From NCBI GenBank assembly GCA_035708745.1, contig DASTFJ010000103.1:1-64000 (forward strand): DNA of 64,000 bases. The letters are read 5' to 3'. Made by a program: the position numbers and the translations under genes. This document shows positions 61,727 through 64,000 of this stretch, in pieces. Position 1 is the first letter of the stretch, and each line of letters opens with the position of its first letter. Origin of the DNA: JAMLHN01 sp035708745. GTDB lineage: Bacteria; Chloroflexota; Chloroflexia; Thermomicrobiales; UBA6265. The notes beneath the pieces were generated by a model that saw only the letters and a list, made by a program, of their open reading frames with translations, had not been told where the DNA came from and searched no databases.

Positions 61727-62032
61727 GTGGAACTGACCGCCGACTATTTTCTCGGACTCAGCGCCGCGTTGTTCATCATCGGGCTGATGGGTGTGCTCAT
61801 CCGCCGCAATGTGCTCATCATCTTTCTCTGTGTCGAGCTCATGACCGCCGCAGTGAACATTACCTTCGTAACCTTCGCGCGGGAAACCAACACGCTCGAT
61901 GGCGAGGCATTCGCGATCTTCACGATTGCCGTTGCCGCCGCGGAAGCGGCGGTGGGTCTGGCGCTCATTCTGGCGATGAGCCGCCGCACTCGGTCGGTCG
62001 ATATCGATGACTTCCGGTCGCTCAAAGACTGA
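61727..62032 (+). CDS. nuoK: NADH-quinone oxidoreductase subunit K
   Basis: A 101-residue three-helix subunit of the antiporter-like arm. Diagnostic segments: FLGLSAALFIIGLMGVLIRRNVLIIFLCVELMTAAVNI (with the conserved Glu) and FTIAVAAAEAAVGLALILAMSRRT (second Glu). GTG at 61727 is preceded by GGAGG. Confidence 0.95.
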   Translation: MELTADYFLGLSAALFIIGLMGVLIRRNVLIIFLCVELMTAAVNITFVTFARETNTLDGEAFAIFTIAVAAAEAAVGLALILAMSRRTRSVDIDDFRSLKD

Positions 62033-62119
62033 TGCGGGAGACGCAGGGGATCTTCATGATCATGGGTTCGTGGGGCCAGGGAACCGGGTTCGCCCGGTTA
62101 GCGCAGGAATGGGGGCGGC

Positions 62120-64000
62120 ATGGATAGGTATCTCTTTCTGATACCGCTCCTTCCGCTGCTCGCCAGTGGATTCAATCTGCTGGTGTCCCGAAAGTTCTTT
62201 CCGGAGAAGGCGCACCTTTTCGCGATCGCCGGAGTGGCCGGGTCACTCGTGGTGTCGCTGCTTGTCTTCCGCGACATTTACGACGACAAGGGCCCGTTGA
62301 ACCAACATCTCTGGGAATGGATCGGTTCCGGCTCGTTCCATGCCGAGGTCGGGCTTTTTGCCGATCAGCTGACCGCGGTCATGCTGGTCATGGTGACCTT
62401 TGTCTCCCTGCTCGTGCACATCTATTCGGCCGGTTATATGCACGGCGATCCGGGCTACGACCGCTTCTTTTCCTGGCTGCCGCTCTTCGTGTTCACCATG
62501 CTGGTGCTGGTGCTGGCGAACAACTTCCTGCTCATCTTCTTCGGATGGGAAGGCGTGGGCCTCTGCTCTTATCTGCTCATCGGCTACTACTACAAACGCC
62601 GATCCGCCGCGAATGCCGCGAAGAAGGCCTTTATCGTCAACCGCATTGGTGATGTGGGTTTCGGTCTCGGCATCATGCTGATCTTTACGACGTTCGGGAC
62701 GATCACCTTTTCCGGCGATCAGGGCGTCTTCTCATTGGTCAATGATGGGAGCTATTCGGAGCGGACGTTAACCGCCATCGGTCTGCTCCTCTTTACCGGG
62801 GCGATCGGCAAGAGCGCCCAATTCCCGCTGCATGTCTGGCTGCCGGACGCGATGGAAGGTCCGACCCCGGTGTCCGCCCTCATCCACGCGGCCACCATGG
62901 TCACAGCCGGTATCTATCTGGTTGCCCGCTCGAATCCGATCTTCATGCAGGCGCCCGACGCCATGCTGGTGGTTGCGACGATCGGCGCGCTGACCGCATT
63001 CCTGGGCGCGACCATCGCGACGGTGCAGACCGACATCAAACGAGTCATCGCCTACTCGACCGTCAGCCAGCTTGGCTATATGGCGCTTGCGCTCGGGGTC
63101 GGCGCCTGGGTGACGGCTATTTTTCACCTGATTGCCCACGCCTTTTTCAAGGCTTGTCTCTTCCTCGGCAGCGGCTCCGTGATCCACGGAATGCACGACG
63201 AACAGGACATGCGGAAGATGGGCGGTCTACGCAAGTTCATGCCGATCACGTTCTGGACGTTCCTGATCGCCTCTCTGGCAAACGCGGGAGTCTTTCCCTT
63301 GGCGGGTTTCTGGTCGAAAGACGAGATCATCACCGGCGCGTGGGTCAGCCGGGTCTTCCCCGATTACGGCAATTTGCTGACTGTCGTGGCATTGATCACC
63401 GCGTTCATCACGGCTTACTACATGTTCCGGCTGGTCTTTCTGACCTTCTGCGGCAAACCGCGCTTCGATGAGGCGCGCGTGCATCCGCACGAATCGCCCT
63501 GGTTGATGACAGTTCCATTGATCATTCTGGCGGCGGTGACGATCTTCTTCGGCGCGCTGGGGTACCCGCCGGACGACGGGAGATTCCACCACTTCCTCGA
63601 ACCGGTCTTCGCGACCGCGCAGGAGCATTTCGATGCTGAGGCCGCGGGCGAAACGGCAGTGACCGCCACGACCGAGGGTGAGGGGCAGGCCGAAGCGGCC
63701 CACGAAGCAGAGCACCACATTTCCAACGACACCATCATCCGGTTCGGCGTGATCTCCACGCTCCTGGCGCTGAGCGGCATCGTCGTCGCCTGGCTGGTCT
63801 TCCTGAAAGGGCGGATCGATCCGGTCGCGTTCGCGGCCGACCACCCGGGGCTGTACAACTTCCTCTTCAAGAAGTGGTATATCGATGAGGTCTACGACGA
63901 TTTGATCGTCTCCCCGATGCGGCGGTTCGCGACGTACCTTTGGCGCGTCATCGACGTCAAGGTCATCGATGGGACGCTCAACGGCATCGCTCGCGGATTC
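62120..64000 (+). CDS. nuoL: NADH-quinone oxidoreductase subunit L (cut by window end)
   Basis: 627 residues are visible without a stop; the 3' end lies outside the window. It is the large antiporter-like proton-pumping subunit. Motifs: FFGWEGVGLCSYLLIGYYYKR (Glu), GAIGKSAQFPLHVWLPDAMEGPTPVSALIHAATMVTAGIYLVAR (Lys and His), DIKRVIAYSTVSQLGYM, and AFFKACLFLGSGSVIHGMHDEQDMRKMGGLR. A His/Glu/Ala-rich loop near 505-535 precedes a late helix and the usual C-terminal YIDEVYDDLIVSPMR. ATG at 62120 follows GGGGG. Confidence 0.95.
   Translation, partial: MDRYLFLIPLLPLLASGFNLLVSRKFFPEKAHLFAIAGVAGSLVVSLLVFRDIYDDKGPLNQHLWEWIGSGSFHAEVGLFADQLTAVMLVMVTFVSLLVHIYSAGYMHGDPGYDRFFSWLPLFVFTMLVLVLANNFLLIFFGWEGVGLCSYLLIGYYYKRRSAANAAKKAFIVNRIGDVGFGLGIMLIFTTFGTITFSGDQGVFSLVNDGSYSERTLTAIGLLLFTGAIGKSAQFPLHVWLPDAMEGPTPVSALIHAATMVTAGIYLVARSNPIFMQAPDAMLVVATIGALTAFLGATIATVQTDIKRVIAYSTVSQLGYMALALGVGAWVTAIFHLIAHAFFKACLFLGSGSVIHGMHDEQDMRKMGGLRKFMPITFWTFLIASLANAGVFPLAGFWSKDEIITGAWVSRVFPDYGNLLTVVALITAFITAYYMFRLVFLTFCGKPRFDEARVHPHESPWLMTVPLIILAAVTIFFGALGYPPDDGRFHHFLEPVFATAQEHFDAEAAGETAVTATTEGEGQAEAAHEAEHHISNDTIIRFGVISTLLALSGIVVAWLVFLKGRIDPVAFAADHPGLYNFLFKKWYIDEVYDDLIVSPMRRFATYLWRVIDVKVIDGTLNGIARGF

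Overview
The window is a high-GC, bacterial-looking 64 kb segment with tightly packed genes, many GTG/TTG starts, T-box and SAM-I leaders, F420-type enzymes, a LysW-dependent amino-acid pathway and a compact N2O-reductase cluster. Together these point to the Chloroflexota, most likely a Thermomicrobia (Sphaerobacter-like) organism. This is an inference from gene content; there is no rRNA or other phylogenetic marker in the window.

Layout from left to right. 1-2.7 kb: tail of a sugar-ABC ATPase, a small heat-shock protein with a repeat-rich promoter, a cystathionine-synthase-like PLP enzyme and a VOC protein. 2.9-9.9 kb: a nitrous-oxide reduction cluster (nosZ, nosB-like, nosD, nosF, nosY, nosL, cytochrome c). 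10.2-11.9 kb: proS. 12-24 kb, minus strand: a LysW carrier-protein cluster. Reading in the direction of transcription it is an Arg-type T-box, argF, lysW, a degenerate LysX-like gene, lysK, an ArgX-like ligase, a Lys-type T-box, lysX, lysY, an LLM oxidoreductase, lysZ, lysJ and a secreted propeller-like protein. 24-30.8 kb: a LacI regulator divergent from a carbohydrate ABC transporter and a GH127 beta-L-arabinofuranosidase. 30.9-36.9 kb: an aldo/keto reductase, an ABC-F ATPase, then a SAM-I riboswitch with metX and metY. 37-41 kb: an alpha/beta hydrolase, two small unknown genes, a LysN-like aminotransferase with its own promoter, and apt. 41.3-45.2 kb: a heterodimeric ABC exporter. 45.4-53.5 kb: an LCP protein with tyrS, an MFS permease with a membrane partner, an M19 dipeptidase, fabI and an FAD oxidoreductase. 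53.5-56.7 kb: the rest of an overlapping minus-strand operon (amidohydrolase, beta-lactamase-fold hydrolase, pcm). 56.9-64 kb: respiratory complex I genes nuoA-B-C-D-H-J-K-L, with nuoL cut by the window end.

The most interesting part is the LysW cluster. Two T-box leaders, whose specifier triplets read as Arg (CGC) and Lys (AAG), appear to divide one carrier-protein pathway into an arginine-sensed half (argF, lysW, lysK, ArgX-like) and a lysine-sensed half (lysX, lysY, lysZ, lysJ). A third, apparently catalytically dead ATP-grasp paralogue lies directly downstream of lysW. The non-coding spaces hold two repeat families: four inverted elements built from tandem heptamers, and a short GAAG-rich repeat found in three gaps of the LysW operon and once elsewhere.
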